Below, one piece after another: positions 24,401 through 33,811 of a DNA stretch of 64,000 nt. Numbering within the stretch: the first letter of the stretch is position 1; each line of letters opens with the position of its first letter. A program made the translations under genes and the position numbers. Location: assembly GCA_949358305.1 (NCBI GenBank), contig OX442322.1, positions 5,332,001-5,396,000 of the forward strand. Direction: 5' to 3'. The DNA is from Strigamia acuminata. Its lineage: Eukaryota; Arthropoda; Chilopoda; Geophilomorpha; Linotaeniidae. The notes beneath the pieces are model-generated. The model worked only from the letters and a program-made list of their open reading frames with translations. It searched no databases and was not told where the DNA came from.

Positions 24401-24560
24401 AATACTTAATTATGTCTCAATAAAATATTTATATTTTATTCACCTTGTTAAAGTAATGATTTATCATAAGTCTTAGCTTTCTCGAGTTTAAACTGCGCGC
24501 GTTATTTAAACAGCGCCATCTAATGTGATCATTGTTTAATACGGTTTTATAACTGTCACA
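21420..24560. mobile_element. LTR-like element with internal tandem duplications, non-coding
   Basis: It begins TGTGACG at 21420, ends ...CTGTCACA at 24560 and is flanked by AATA on both sides (21416-21419, 24561-24564); the minisatellite resumes after it. TG...CA ends with inverted TGTGAC/GTCACA and a 4-bp duplication fit a gypsy-type LTR. Inside, a 127-bp unit is repeated (21420 and 21547). A longer unit is repeated about 1.3 kb apart (starting about 21691 and 22993), each copy ending GCGCCATCT...TTTATAAC(C/T)GTCACA. No coding frame of note. It may be two LTRs fused by unequal recombination. Confidence 0.65.
21998..23611. repeat. Dispersed sub-repeat module within the LTR-like element
   Basis: A block of about 70 bp (GGGCGGGGACAGTCACGACG...CCATCCGCCAGCATGC) occurs at about 21998-22066, 23289-23358 and 23540-23611. 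The last two lie close together, which explains why the second long unit is longer than the first. Confidence 0.75.
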
Positions 24561-24810
24561 AATAGTTTTAATTTCATAGTTTTAATACAATAGTTTTAAT
24601 AGCATAATTTTGATAGAATAGTTTTAATATAATGGTTTTAATGGAATGGCTTTAATAGAATACTTTTAATAGAATGGTTTTAATAGAATAATTTTAATAG
24701 AAGAGTTTTAATAGAAGAGATTTATTAGAAGAGTTTTAATTGAAGAGTTTTAATAGAAGAGTTTTAATAGAAGAGTTTTAATAGAAGAGTTATAATAGAA
24801 TAGTTTTAAT
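24561..24810. repeat. 14-bp minisatellite, right block
   Basis: The array resumes with AATAGTTTTAAT units directly after the LTR-like element and drifts toward AGAAGAGTTTTAAT units at its end. Confidence 0.88.
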
Positions 24811-24939
24811 AAAAATTTAAATGATAATGATGATCGTAATAGTTTATTGCCATCGCACAACCTATGTCATCACCAACAGTGAAGGCTACAAAAGATAAAA
24901 TTCCAAATTTTAAAAATATAAATAGCAATAAAAGACAGG

Positions 24940-25022
24940 AAAACAAAATATTGCAACAAATGACAGAAAAACAAAACATCAAAACAAAAACAGACAAACA
25001 AAACTTCATAATAAAAACGGAT
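24940..25022. repeat. CAGACAAACAAAAC minisatellite, left part
   Basis: Degenerate units containing CAGACAAACAAAAC. The same repeat continues at 25322-25450 on the other side of a foldback element. Confidence 0.65.
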
Positions 25023-25027
25023 ATACA

Positions 25028-25322
25028 TCATTTTAGCGATTTCATTTTAGCGATTTCATTATAGCGACACACCATTTTAGCGAATATGTCATTTTAGCGA
25101 CAAAAAAACCTAGGTTTAATTCCTAAGAAGGGCTAACAAAGGGGGGCTGTGCCCCCCTTGACCCCCCGCAAACATAACCTTACTGGTTTTTTGATGAAAA
25201 CCACTTTTTTGAGCCGGCTTGTCGCTAAAACCTAGGTTTTTGTGTCGCTAAAATGACATGTTTGCTAAAATAGGACTTTTTTGGGAAAATTACTAAAATG
25301 AGCGTTGCTAAAATGACAAGAA
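25028..25322. mobile_element. Foldback/MITE-like element with TTTTAGCGA ends
   Basis: The left side has several CATTTTAGCGA units and GACAAAAAAACCTAGGTTT. The right side has the inverse CGCTAAAACCTAGGTTTTTGTG and TCGCTAAAATGACAT. The GC-rich core (GGGGGGCTGTGCCCCCC) is itself a palindrome. It interrupts the CAGACAAACAAAAC minisatellite. The exact ends and the target duplication are not certain. Confidence 0.6.
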
Positions 25323-25450
25323 CCGATAAAAACAGACAAACAAAACATTACAATAAAAACAGACAAACAAAACATCACAACAAAAACAGACAAACAAAAC
25401 ATCACAACAAAAACAGACAAACAAAACATCAAAACAAAAACAGACAAGCA
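25323..25450. repeat. 26-bp minisatellite (CAGACAAACAAAACATCACAACAAAAA)
   Basis: Four to five near-identical units of about 26 bp, the continuation of 24940-25022. Confidence 0.85.
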
Positions 25451-25682
25451 ACCTAAGTAACACAACTACATATACAGGGTGTATCAAAATTCGTGTTACA
25501 CAGAAATAGGGGGTATAAAGGGGGACCAAGAGATTAGATTTCCACAAATCAAAAATTTCAAAAAAAATTTCCATTTAGTCAAAGCCCCCAAAGAAAAGAC
25601 AACCAGAAGTTACCTTTACGCCAACTGCCGCAACCATTGCCACCAAGAAAGCGATGGAGGCCCCACCAATGGATCCAGTCTA

Positions 25683-25934
25683 ATGGAGGTCATCAATCTT
25701 AAGGACCCACCATCCGGGCCCAGTGGAGCCCAGCAAGAAATTTCCTTGTTTACTCACTATGAGCCATTCTTTCCACACAAAGAAGTCCGACCAAGCATGT
25801 GGGGCCGACCCCAAGGAACACTGATTTTACGCCCGGCAGGACGATCATCATACGACAAGAATGTAGCAGAGGTGGAAAATTGGCACAAATTATCGTGCAA
25901 ACTTGCATTCAAGCACGGATTAATGAAAACATGA
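25683..25934 (+). CDS. Unrecognised small open reading frame
   Basis: ATG at 25683 starts a frame with MEVINLKDPPSGPSG, PFFPHKEVRPSMWGRPQG and a C-terminal WHKLSCKLAFKHGLMKT. The same frame is open upstream to about 25479 without an earlier ATG. GC content is clearly higher than in the flanking repeats, which suggests coding or formerly coding DNA. I recognise no domain. It is followed by a second frame of similar character at 26100, so the two may be exons or parts of one gene or of a degraded mobile element. The upstream ACAGGGTGTATCAAAATTCG near 25474 resembles the end of a repeat. Confidence 0.3.
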   Translation: MEVINLKDPPSGPSGAQQEISLFTHYEPFFPHKEVRPSMWGRPQGTLILRPAGRSSYDKNVAEVENWHKLSCKLAFKHGLMKT

Positions 25935-26099
25935 AATACTAACGTGATTAATTAAATCAAACGTTGTTAAACAAAGTTAATACTTGAAATTGGATAAACA
26001 TATGATTAACAATCATATAATACCGAGAAATAACAATACAAGAATAAATAATCAGAAATACATTAATAATCTAATATAACAGGATCCATATCAGATCAA

Positions 26100-26669
26100 A
26101 TGATGTTTTATACATCAACAAAGAACTCATCTAAAATCGATTCGGCGGACCCGCCGCCGATCCCACCATTGAGAAAACATTCGCCTATTAGGGCACCCAC
26201 TCCTTCACAAATCCATGATGAGGAAGAACCCAATCAATTGGCGGTACAGACCGCCCAGTTCAAAAAACCTGAGAATAGCCCTATTTACGTCAAACTGCGA
26301 AAGACGTATCCACGCTTAAAAATGCATCCCCATATGAGGATATTTTTGAAACATTATGTGGAGCTTTGCCACCATGTTTTCAACCTGCTTGAACGAAAAA
26401 TTCGCAAACAAAGGCTGTGGAAATTACATCAGCGACTAATTAAGGCCCGACGTCATCCAACCGACCCCAGAGATTACTTTGAAATGGCTTTCGGGGACGA
26501 TGCCTCTTCTTGCTTAGTAAGAAGTGTTTGGATTCATGTTAATCCAGGGTTGTCCTCCAGGCCAAACACCGGCCAACATTTCATTAATGTTAACGAAAGC
26601 AAAAATCCGCTTTCAGACGAGACCGACTTGATGGCTGTAGACCTGCCGTCGCCCAAGACCCCGGAATAG
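26100..26669 (+). CDS. Unrecognised open reading frame, basic middle and proline-rich N-terminus
   Basis: A 189-codon frame from ATG 26100. The N-terminus is Pro-rich (SADPPPIPPLRKHSPIRAP). The middle is basic and helix-prone (HMRIFLKHYVELCHHVFN, then LLERKIRKQRLWKLHQRL), and the end is acidic with LPSPKTPE. I recognise no family; a structural protein of a mobile element is one possibility, a host orphan another. GC content is higher than in the surroundings. Confidence 0.35.
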   Translation: MMFYTSTKNSSKIDSADPPPIPPLRKHSPIRAPTPSQIHDEEEPNQLAVQTAQFKKPENSPIYVKLRKTYPRLKMHPHMRIFLKHYVELCHHVFNLLERKIRKQRLWKLHQRLIKARRHPTDPRDYFEMAFGDDASSCLVRSVWIHVNPGLSSRPNTGQHFINVNESKNPLSDETDLMAVDLPSPKTPE

Positions 26670-27017
26670 TCCGGTTCCAACGGCCCCAACTCTGAAGAGT
26701 GTCAACATCTTTGCCGTTCGTCAGCCGAAATAAATCTTTCGGATTGACCATTTATTTTACCTTTTATCTCAATATTGATTGTACACCATTAAAATTCTAA
26801 TTAATGCATGTATCGTCACCTCGAATTAAAAATATACTATGTTCTTTTGGAAACCCTCGTTTCTTTTTGTAATTAACTAGAAATATTGATATTGAATAAG
26901 TTAATTGGGGGGAAGTGTTGTGATCCCAAAATGTTCAGATAATTTGGCTGAAATTCTCGTATTTATCCGCTCTGATAATTTATTATTATATAATGTTACA
27001 ATTAGAAATGTGTTCTT
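26670..27017. other. AT-rich stretch without features, left flank of element D
   Basis: No frame, repeat or RNA gene seen. Directly at 27018 the LTR of element D begins. Confidence 0.5.
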
Positions 27018-27263
27018 TGTTGGATAATAGGCAAGTGAGTGTTCCAAATAAGAGATTGTTTTTCCAAAAACTGCATTTGAAAAACATGCAGGTAGCCATC
27101 TTTATTCAGGCATAACAAGTGTCAACTCAAATACATCATTAGAAGCTATTTGCACTCTAGAATTAAAAGAAGGACAAATCAATGTTATACTTAAGTTGAT
27201 TTGTCCTGTACAATGTCAAATCAAAAGTAACTTTAAACAGAACAAATCATAAGTGCTATCAGA

Positions 27264-27470
27264 TGTTGGGATATTTGATGTGGAAAATCACCACTTGATG
27301 TCATTGTGTAATCAGTGTAGTTTGAGTTTTTTATATCCTGTGGTGACACTCCTACCATATATGGAGTGAACATCCTTCCTGTGTTTTTCCCCACTCTTTC
27401 ACTTGATGTAGAACAGTGAGGTTGCTCTAAACTGTATTAAACTTCAACTGTTTTTACTTGATTCATAACA
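27264..27470 (+). repeat. 5' LTR of element C
   Basis: TGTTGGGATATTTG...TTCATAACA, 207 bp, followed after two bases by the primer-binding site. Confidence 0.95.
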
Positions 27471-27771
27471 AATGGTAGCAGAGAGGAAGGTTGAACACAC
27501 ATCAGCCACATTGAATTGAAGAAAAACGGTATTGAGACCGAAATTTGAGCAGATTTGAGGCGACGGTTGAGAGCAACCACGAAGCGAAAACCGCGAGTAA
27601 CGACGCGCCATCTTGAAGAGCACGATACGAGACGACGAGAAACAACTTTAACAAAGACTGTGAGCAACAATTCGATTCGAGGTGAATTAAACAATATTGA
27701 GATTGTGCCACAGAACCGAGACGGAGGAAAAAGTTGAACAATACGTGCAAATTGAGACGAAACCAACAAAG
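27471..27771 (+). promoter_or_regulatory. Leader of element C with primer-binding site and a YY1/Pho-like motif
   Basis: About 300 bp between LTR and gag ATG. The primer-binding site is at 27473-27483. The motif GCGCCATCTTGAA at 27605-27617 is the complement of AAGATGGCGC, a YY1/Pho-type site also seen in elements A, D and G. Confidence 0.6.
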
Positions 27772-30700
27772 ATGAGCGATACCGGTAATTGGAGTTTGGC
27801 TAACATTGAGCCACTAAATGATGCGAACTATTTCCTATGGGAATCGAGAGTGGAGGGAGTCCTCAGGGCCAAGAAATTGTGGAAAGAAGTAATAGTTGGA
27901 GCCGAACCGCAGCGAGGAGTCCAAGGAGAAGCGGATTTTGACGCAAAAGAGAAAACTTGGAACGATTGGGACGATAAAAACGCGGCGGCCCACTTCACGA
28001 TGATCAGCACCATGACGGCACCACAAGTTTTGAAATACTCAAACACAAAAGGTGCAAAGGCACTTTGGGATTTGGTGAAAACAAATATGGCCGCAAAAAC
28101 CCAAGAATTGCAAATGAGAAGTGCCTGCGAGTTGACACAGCTGAAGATGAACAGCAAGGAAGATGTAGACACCTACATGAACAGGGCAGAAGCGATAATC
28201 AACCGCTGTGCAAAACTTGGCAAAAATATTGATGACTACGAGAGCCAGTTTTACGTGACGAAGGGATTGCGACGAGAATTTGACGCGAATGTGCGCGCAA
28301 TTGAGGTGCAAGCCAATATGGACATATCGAAAATCCGCAACATACTAAAAATGGAGGAAGGTCGAATTTCAACTAGAAAAGAAGAGAAAAATACGACAAC
28401 AAATGAAACCGCACTCAAAACACGTGAGAGAGGGCAGAAGCCAAAGCGCACATGCTTCAACTGTGGCCGTGGAGGGCACATGGCACGAGAATGCTACAGT
28501 GAGGCAAAATGTTACAACTGCCAGGAGTTTGGTCACTTATCGAAAGATTGTTCGAAACCGAAACGAGAATTTAAAAGTGGCGACTCAAGAGGACGTGGTC
28601 GAGGCAAAGGCAATCAGCGAGGTCGCGGCAGAGGAAAAAGCGAAATATCAATGATGGCGTACGAGGAAAAGCCTGAGTTCACACTCATGACGTACGAGAT
28701 GGATGAAAACACCAATGATGAAGAGACGAATGAAGAAACAATTGAAGAAAACGATTGGGTGTTGGATTCCGGAGCGACAAGCCACATGACGGCGCTGGAT
28801 GCAAAACATTTCGACACATTTGATGAAGATGAAAAGGATATCGGAATGGCGAAGAAAGGAAAAAGCATGAAATCGATTGGAATGGGCGAGATTGTGCTCG
28901 AACACGACGGGAAAAATTCCAGATTGAAGAAAGTGTTGAGCGTACCACAAATTGGAAGCAATTTGTTGTCAGTATCGAAAATAGTCGATAATGGACTAAA
29001 AGTCACATTCTCCAAAACGAGCGCAACAATTAATGATGAAAGTGGAGAACAAGTTATGATGGTGCCAAGAAAAGGAGACATGTTTGTGTTGAAGGCAAAC
29101 ATAAAAGAAAAAGAGAAGTCTTATAAAGCGGAGGAAAAAGACAACAATTGGCACGTGAGATTGGGACATTTAAATTACAACACTCTGAGAGAGATGAAAA
29201 ATGAAGAACTTGCATATGGCATAGAAATTAGCAGCAAAGGTGGCGCCGTGTGTGAACCGTGCATCGCAGGAAAGATGAAAAAGGCGTCACATAAGTCGGT
29301 AACAGACCGCCAATCGTCCAGCATCATGGAGCTGTGGCACATCGATCTAATTGGACCAATTGGACCCGAATCTCGAGGAGGTGCAAACTATATAATGACT
29401 GTAGTGGACGATTGGAGCAGGATGCTAATGATTAAGACGTTAAATGCAAAAAGCGACGCGAAGGAGAAGTTAACAGAACTTATCATTGGCATGGAGAGAC
29501 AGACTGAAAAGAAGCTAAAGAAATTGAGAAGCGACAACGGCGGGGAGTTCCTGTCCAAGAATATGAAAGAATGGACGACAAAAAGAGGCATTGAACACCA
29601 GCTGACCACAGCATTTAATCTGGCTAGCAATGGCGTCGCGGAACGCACAAACCGGACAATCTTGGAGATGTTGAGAGCAATATTGAAAGATTGCAAACTG
29701 CCGAAGATTTTCTGGGCGGAGTGTGCATCGACAGTGGCACACATCCGCAACCAATGCAAATCGTCAGTCCATGGACGCACACCATTTGAGATATGGTTTG
29801 GGAGGAAGCCAAATTTAAAATATTTGAGAAGATTTGGATGTTTAGCATATGTGCTAATTAAGGATCATAAACGAAAGAAATTGAATCCCAAAGCAGAAAA
29901 AGCAGTATTCATTGGATACTCAAATACAAGGAAGGCGTACCGAATTTATCACCCGGAAAGCGATTCAATTAGTGAAGAAATTGACGTGAAATTTGACGAA
30001 AGCAAAATTGGCGCAGATTTGCTGAATGAAGAAATCAAAGACGATGAAGAGATTGAGACAGTCAAAATCGATCTGAACTGCGAAGAAAACGAAGACGAAT
30101 CAGACGATGCCGAGGATGAAGAGCAAAACGAGATAAATGAGGAGGAAAATGAAGCCAATGAACCGGAAGATAACACGGAAGAAAACGACACTGAGGTCGA
30201 ACGTGACGAACCACCACAGAGGGGACGACCAGCAGGGGTGACCAGGGAAATGAAGTTGGTCGCCGATAAAGTGCAAAGAGAAGAACACGAGAAGAGACTG
30301 GTTGACCAGGGAGCGCGAAGATCTGAGAGAATTAAGACGAAGCAAATGGCATTACTAGTAGAAGAAATCTTAACGCCGAAAAATTTCCACAAAGCAACAA
30401 ACTCCCATCACGCGACAGAATGGAAAGCCGCGATGGATGACGAGATGAGCTCGATGAAACAACACGGAATGTGGAAAATTGGAAAATTGCCAAAAGGAAA
30501 GAAGGCGGTGAAATCCAAGTGGGTTTATAAAGTGAAGTTAAATTCCGAGGGGGAACCGGAAAGATTCCGAGCAAGATTAGTAGCCACTGGATACTCGCAG
30601 AAATTCGGGGACGACTACGAGCTGACCTTTGCCCCGGTCATCAGGATAGAGACACTGAGAATGCTGATCAATGTAGCAGCAAAAATCAACAGACCGTTGA

Positions 30701-31641
30701 AGCAACACGACGTTAAAGCCGCATATCTGCACGGCAAACTGAAAGAAGTGATATTTATGATACAGCCAGAAGGATATGTTGAAGGAGGAAAAGGACATGT
30801 ATGCCAATTAATCAAAAGCATCTATGGATTAAAACAGGCAGGGAGATGTTGGTTTGAAATGTTGGATAAGACATTGAAGAAAATTGGATTTAAACCATCT
30901 CCAGAGGACCCATGCCTTTACGTGATTTTTGTTGATGGCAACTTTATGTTCCTAGGCTTGTACGTGGACGATGACTTATCTTTGGCATCTACAGACGAAT
31001 TTGAGACGGAATTAATGTCGAAAATGAAGGAAGAAATTGAGTTCGTGAGCATAGGCAGACTGGAATACATCCTGGGAATCCAAGTCGAGTATAAAAATGG
31101 AAGAATCAACATCCACCAAGGTGGATACATCAAGCGATTGGTGGAGAGCGAGGGATTGGAGGAATGCAATGCCGCGATAACACCAGTGAACCCCAATCAA
31201 AATTTGGACGAATTTGACGACAGCGAGAAAATTGACGCAACACAGTATCAAGAACTGCTGGGCAAGATGATGTACCTTGCCACACACACGAGGCCAGATC
31301 TGAGTTTCCCGATGAGCCTGTTATCCCAATATAACAAGGACCCACGAAAGATCCATTTTACAGCATTGAAGCGTGTGCTGAGATACCTGAAGGGGACGAC
31401 GAACTACAAGCTCAGTTACGGAAGAGAAGAGAGCCACATCCACGGCTACTCGGACGCGAGTTGGGACCGGACATCGAACGCACGGTCATTCTCCGGATTC
31501 ATCACACTTGACGGAAGTTCGATTATTAACTGGAAGTGCCAGAAACAAGCGATTGTCGCAATGTCGAGTACAGAGAGTGAGCTCTTGGCGCTGACCAAAG
31601 GAGTGCGCGAATTAATTTGGTTAAAGCAACTCGTAAATTAA
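27772..31641 (+). CDS. Element C Gag-Pol polyprotein (all domains, frameshifted near the end)
   Basis: ATG at 27772 ([15 protein letters not shown]) is chosen because the frame upstream has only a TTG and the copia Gag starts here. In order: Gag (UBN2-like, [16 protein letters not shown]); two zinc knuckles, [14 protein letters not shown] and [20 protein letters not shown] tract; protease [15 protein letters not shown]-pre-integrase [13 protein letters not shown] with CEPCIAGK; integrase with D in [10 protein letters not shown] in [10 protein letters not shown] and E in NGVAERTNR; a strongly acidic linker (30060-30220); RT with YVDDDLSLA; RNase H with YSDASWD and [10 protein letters not shown]. 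The frame is lost at about 31625-31640 by one base, and the last 90 codons follow in another frame (31642-31910). Confidence 0.95.
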   Translation: MSDTGNWSLANIEPLNDANYFLWESRVEGVLRAKKLWKEVIVGAEPQRGVQGEADFDAKEKTWNDWDDKNAAAHFTMISTMTAPQVLKYSNTKGAKALWDLVKTNMAAKTQELQMRSACELTQLKMNSKEDVDTYMNRAEAIINRCAKLGKNIDDYESQFYVTKGLRREFDANVRAIEVQANMDISKIRNILKMEEGRISTRKEEKNTTTNETALKTRERGQKPKRTCFNCGRGGHMARECYSEAKCYNCQEFGHLSKDCSKPKREFKSGDSRGRGRGKGNQRGRGRGKSEISMMAYEEKPEFTLMTYEMDENTNDEETNEETIEENDWVLDSGATSHMTALDAKHFDTFDEDEKDIGMAKKGKSMKSIGMGEIVLEHDGKNSRLKKVLSVPQIGSNLLSVSKIVDNGLKVTFSKTSATINDESGEQVMMVPRKGDMFVLKANIKEKEKSYKAEEKDNNWHVRLGHLNYNTLREMKNEELAYGIEISSKGGAVCEPCIAGKMKKASHKSVTDRQSSSIMELWHIDLIGPIGPESRGGANYIMTVVDDWSRMLMIKTLNAKSDAKEKLTELIIGMERQTEKKLKKLRSDNGGEFLSKNMKEWTTKRGIEHQLTTAFNLASNGVAERTNRTILEMLRAILKDCKLPKIFWAECASTVAHIRNQCKSSVHGRTPFEIWFGRKPNLKYLRRFGCLAYVLIKDHKRKKLNPKAEKAVFIGYSNTRKAYRIYHPESDSISEEIDVKFDESKIGADLLNEEIKDDEEIETVKIDLNCEENEDESDDAEDEEQNEINEEENEANEPEDNTEENDTEVERDEPPQRGRPAGVTREMKLVADKVQREEHEKRLVDQGARRSERIKTKQMALLVEEILTPKNFHKATNSHHATEWKAAMDDEMSSMKQHGMWKIGKLPKGKKAVKSKWVYKVKLNSEGEPERFRARLVATGYSQKFGDDYELTFAPVIRIETLRMLINVAAKINRPLKQHDVKAAYLHGKLKEVIFMIQPEGYVEGGKGHVCQLIKSIYGLKQAGRCWFEMLDKTLKKIGFKPSPEDPCLYVIFVDGNFMFLGLYVDDDLSLASTDEFETELMSKMKEEIEFVSIGRLEYILGIQVEYKNGRINIHQGGYIKRLVESEGLEECNAAITPVNPNQNLDEFDDSEKIDATQYQELLGKMMYLATHTRPDLSFPMSLLSQYNKDPRKIHFTALKRVLRYLKGTTNYKLSYGREESHIHGYSDASWDRTSNARSFSGFITLDGSSIINWKCQKQAIVAMSSTESELLALTKGVRELIWLKQLVN

Positions 31642-31910
31642 ATGGAGAAATCGACGACGGAAATACCACAACGATGCACTGTGACAGTTTAAACGCGGTA
31701 AAACTGTTGCGAGGCGGTGCGCAGAAGACGAGGACCAAACATCTAAATCGCAAAGTGCATTTCATCAAACAAGAGATCGAGGATGGAAACGTTATCGTGG
31801 AACATGTCCCAAGCGAGGACATGTTAGCAGACTTTTTAACGAAGCCTTTAGCCGGACCTGCACTAAATGGAATACTAGAAGCATTAGGACTAAAGACTGT
31901 GGGGGAATAA
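31642..31910 (+). pseudogene. Element C RNase H C-terminus, displaced by a frameshift
   Basis: The frame reads [36 protein letters not shown] and EDMLADFLTKPLAG, the normal end of copia RNase H (H-I-R-like and ADxLTK motifs). It directly continues the polyprotein with a one-base shift in the AAATTAAA run at about 31635, ending TAA at 31908-31910. Confidence 0.9.
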
Positions 31911-32011
31911 TGACTTTATTGTGTGCAGTGTTCATATTGATTGTTTTTATATAATTGTGTTTTTGAGAAGTGTTTTTGTGATGAAATCGAATTGTTGATT
32001 TTGGGGGAATT

Positions 32012-32219
32012 TGTTGGGATATTTGATGTGGAAAATCACCACTTGATGTCATTGTGTAATCAGTGTAGTTTGAGTTTTTTATATCCTGTGGTGACACTCC
32101 TACCATATATGGAGTGAACATCCTTCCTGTGTTTTTTCCCCACTCTTTCACTTGATGTAGAACAGTGAGGTTGCTCTAAACTGTATTAAACTTCAACCGT
32201 TTTTACTTGATTCATAACA
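32012..32219 (+). repeat. 3' LTR of element C
   Basis: 208 bp, preceded by the polypurine tract TTGGGGGAAT and followed by the TCAGA duplication. Confidence 0.95.
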
Positions 32220-32360
32220 TCAGAATGGAAAATGTAAACAAACATAAGATGACTTGATTAATTAATAACAAAACAATTTGATAGTTCAACAACATCAATC
32301 AAACAATACAAATGAAGGGTAGTCAAACAATTAAACATGTGAAATCATTCTTGATTTCCA

Positions 32361-32570
32361 ATATTCCCCCTCTGTTTGATTATTTGACTAGCAAGTTAAA
32401 TTAAGAAACATTCAAAAAATTCAAGCCCCTATTAGAGTCTCTAATTACTTCAGTATTCATATTCTCGTCCAACGGAGGAGTAAGGGCGTATGCCGGGGAT
32501 AATGATTTCTCGTTGTAAAAGTCAAACGAAAACTTGTTCAGGTTAAAACCATTATTCCTCTTACAACTAA
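32361..32570 (-). other. Element D 3' tail with polypurine tract
   Basis: From the polypurine tract (complement of ATATTCCCCCTCTG at 32361) to the end of the acidic reading frame there are only about 210 bp. There is no trace of reverse transcriptase or RNase H, which a full copia element would have here. Confidence 0.7.
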
Positions 32571-33518
32571 CTATTTGAAATATAAGTAATTCTCATCCCA
32601 CACAAAGTCTAAGTCATGTATCGTGACCTGTCCAGTCCGTTTTCCCAAACTTGACAATAAGGAATCAAATCTCTGATTATGAGTGTAACACCTATCTCGG
32701 TCTTCCTCCTCATTAACCGAATTTTTTTCGATCATGTCTAAATTGTCACCATCTGAGATCAACTCGAAAATTATTGATTGACATCCGGCTACGTCTGTTG
32801 TCAATACATCTACACTCTTATTTCCCTTATGTTTCTTTTTGCGTCTTTTAGTCCTTTTAAATTCCCCCTCTGTCTCAATCACTTTGTATTCGCTCACACC
32901 TATCAATTCCTCTATCGATGTTGGGGAAATGTCATCTTCCAGTGACTTCAAAGAAATCTCACAAATTTTCATGGAATGGATCTGTCTAAACCCTTCATCG
33001 GATTTGGACTCAAATTCCAATGTAAACTGTTCCAATTTTTGCTTTTCATTTGCAATAGTCTCAGACTTATTCATGTCAACATCCTCATGTGTTAACTCTG
33101 GAGGAATTTCTATTAGCAAACCAATTTCCTCATCATTAAATTTCCCTTCTTGGTTCAATTCCATCGGTTTCTGTTCAACACTTCCAAAATGTTCCCCCTC
33201 TTCTATAATAGGTTTGTACTCATCTATGTCAACTTCCGTACATGTCGACAATGCAACCTTATCAACCCTAGATTGATAATCTTTCATGTCGTCATGTGGA
33301 AACGCATCCACTTTAGAATCGACATGTGTCTTTAAGAGATCACAATCAATCCTTCTTAAGTGCTCCCCCTCGTTTTCAACACTTATACACTTATTAATGT
33401 CCACTTCTTCACTTAGCAACAATGGAGGATTTTCTAATTTCAACAAATGTAATGATGAGGGCACTTCTTGTTGAGGGGATATTGGCACACCAACCCTTGA
33501 TGGAATTTCAACTTTCAA
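32571..33518 (-). CDS. Element D acidic protein with repeated EGEH motif
   Basis: A 315-codon frame, very acidic, in the place of the linker between integrase and RT in full copia elements. It contains repeated segments: EVDINKCISVENEGEHL, EVDIDEYKPIIEEGEHF, DVDMNKSETIANEKQKL, and a shorter EYKVIETEGEF. A basic patch KRTKRRKKKHKGNK follows. The frame is the same as the preceding integrase C-terminal piece, from which a single stop (33579-33581) separates it. It ends without running into an RT domain. No enzyme is recognised. Confidence 0.6.
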   Translation of the reverse strand: MKVEIPSRVGVPISPQQEVPSSLHLLKLENPPLLLSEEVDINKCISVENEGEHLRRIDCDLLKTHVDSKVDAFPHDDMKDYQSRVDKVALSTCTEVDIDEYKPIIEEGEHFGSVEQKPMELNQEGKFNDEEIGLLIEIPPELTHEDVDMNKSETIANEKQKLEQFTLEFESKSDEGFRQIHSMKICEISLKSLEDDISPTSIEELIGVSEYKVIETEGEFKRTKRRKKKHKGNKSVDVLTTDVAGCQSIIFELISDGDNLDMIEKNSVNEEEDRDRCYTHNQRFDSLLSSLGKRTGQVTIHDLDFVWDENYLYFK

Positions 33519-33578
33519 ACTCCCAATGCAACTATCTAAGTTGGCAAATTCTAGAGAGGGTTTAACTTCCCCCTCGTG

Positions 33579-33811
33579 TCAATAACTCCACTCATGTATT
33601 CTCACATTATCTGTCTGAAATACCCTATTTCTGTTCGGGTCCCATACACAATATTTCCTACTAAATTTCGAATATCCTATTAAGGCGCCCATCCAGGAAC
33701 ATTTCAGTTCACCTTTAACATAAAACACCTTAACTTTGGATCCTATGCATCTAAGATGCCGTACCGATACACATCGGTCATACAATATGTTGTACGGGGA
33801 TCGCCAATTTA
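33579..33811 (-). pseudogene. Element D integrase C-terminal block
   Basis: The frame reads LYDRCVSVRHLRCIGSKVKV, SWMGALIGYSKFSRKYCVWD and NRVFQTDNVRIHE, matching the post-catalytic block of copia integrases (GYLVGY...YRVWNP...ESIHV in element E). It is one frame off the main integrase frame (shift near 33811) and ends in TGA at 33579. Confidence 0.75.

Larger units (their letters stand above)
27264..32219 (+). mobile_element. Copia element C (plus strand), nearly intact
   Basis: LTRs of 207-208 bp at 27264-27470 and 32012-32219 differ by one substitution and one T. They are flanked by TCAGA (27259-27263, 32220-32224). The primer-binding site TGGTAGCAGAG is at 27473-27483; the polypurine tract TTGGGGGAAT is at 32001-32010. 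A single gag-pol frame of about 1290 codons is open up to RNase H, where one frameshift occurs. It is inserted in the 3' LTR of D. Confidence 0.95.
27018..32360 (-). repeat. 3' LTR of element D, interrupted by element C
   Basis: Segments 27018-27263 and 32225-32360 make one LTR of about 382 bp ending CCA at 32360 next to the polypurine tract. Element C plus one TCAGA copy sits between them. The LTR carries a GCCATCTT motif at about 27094-27102. Confidence 0.85.

Noticed and set aside
25308-25574. Cys/Val/Phe-rich minus-strand frame
   Set aside because: Translation of the 26-bp minisatellite; not a gene.
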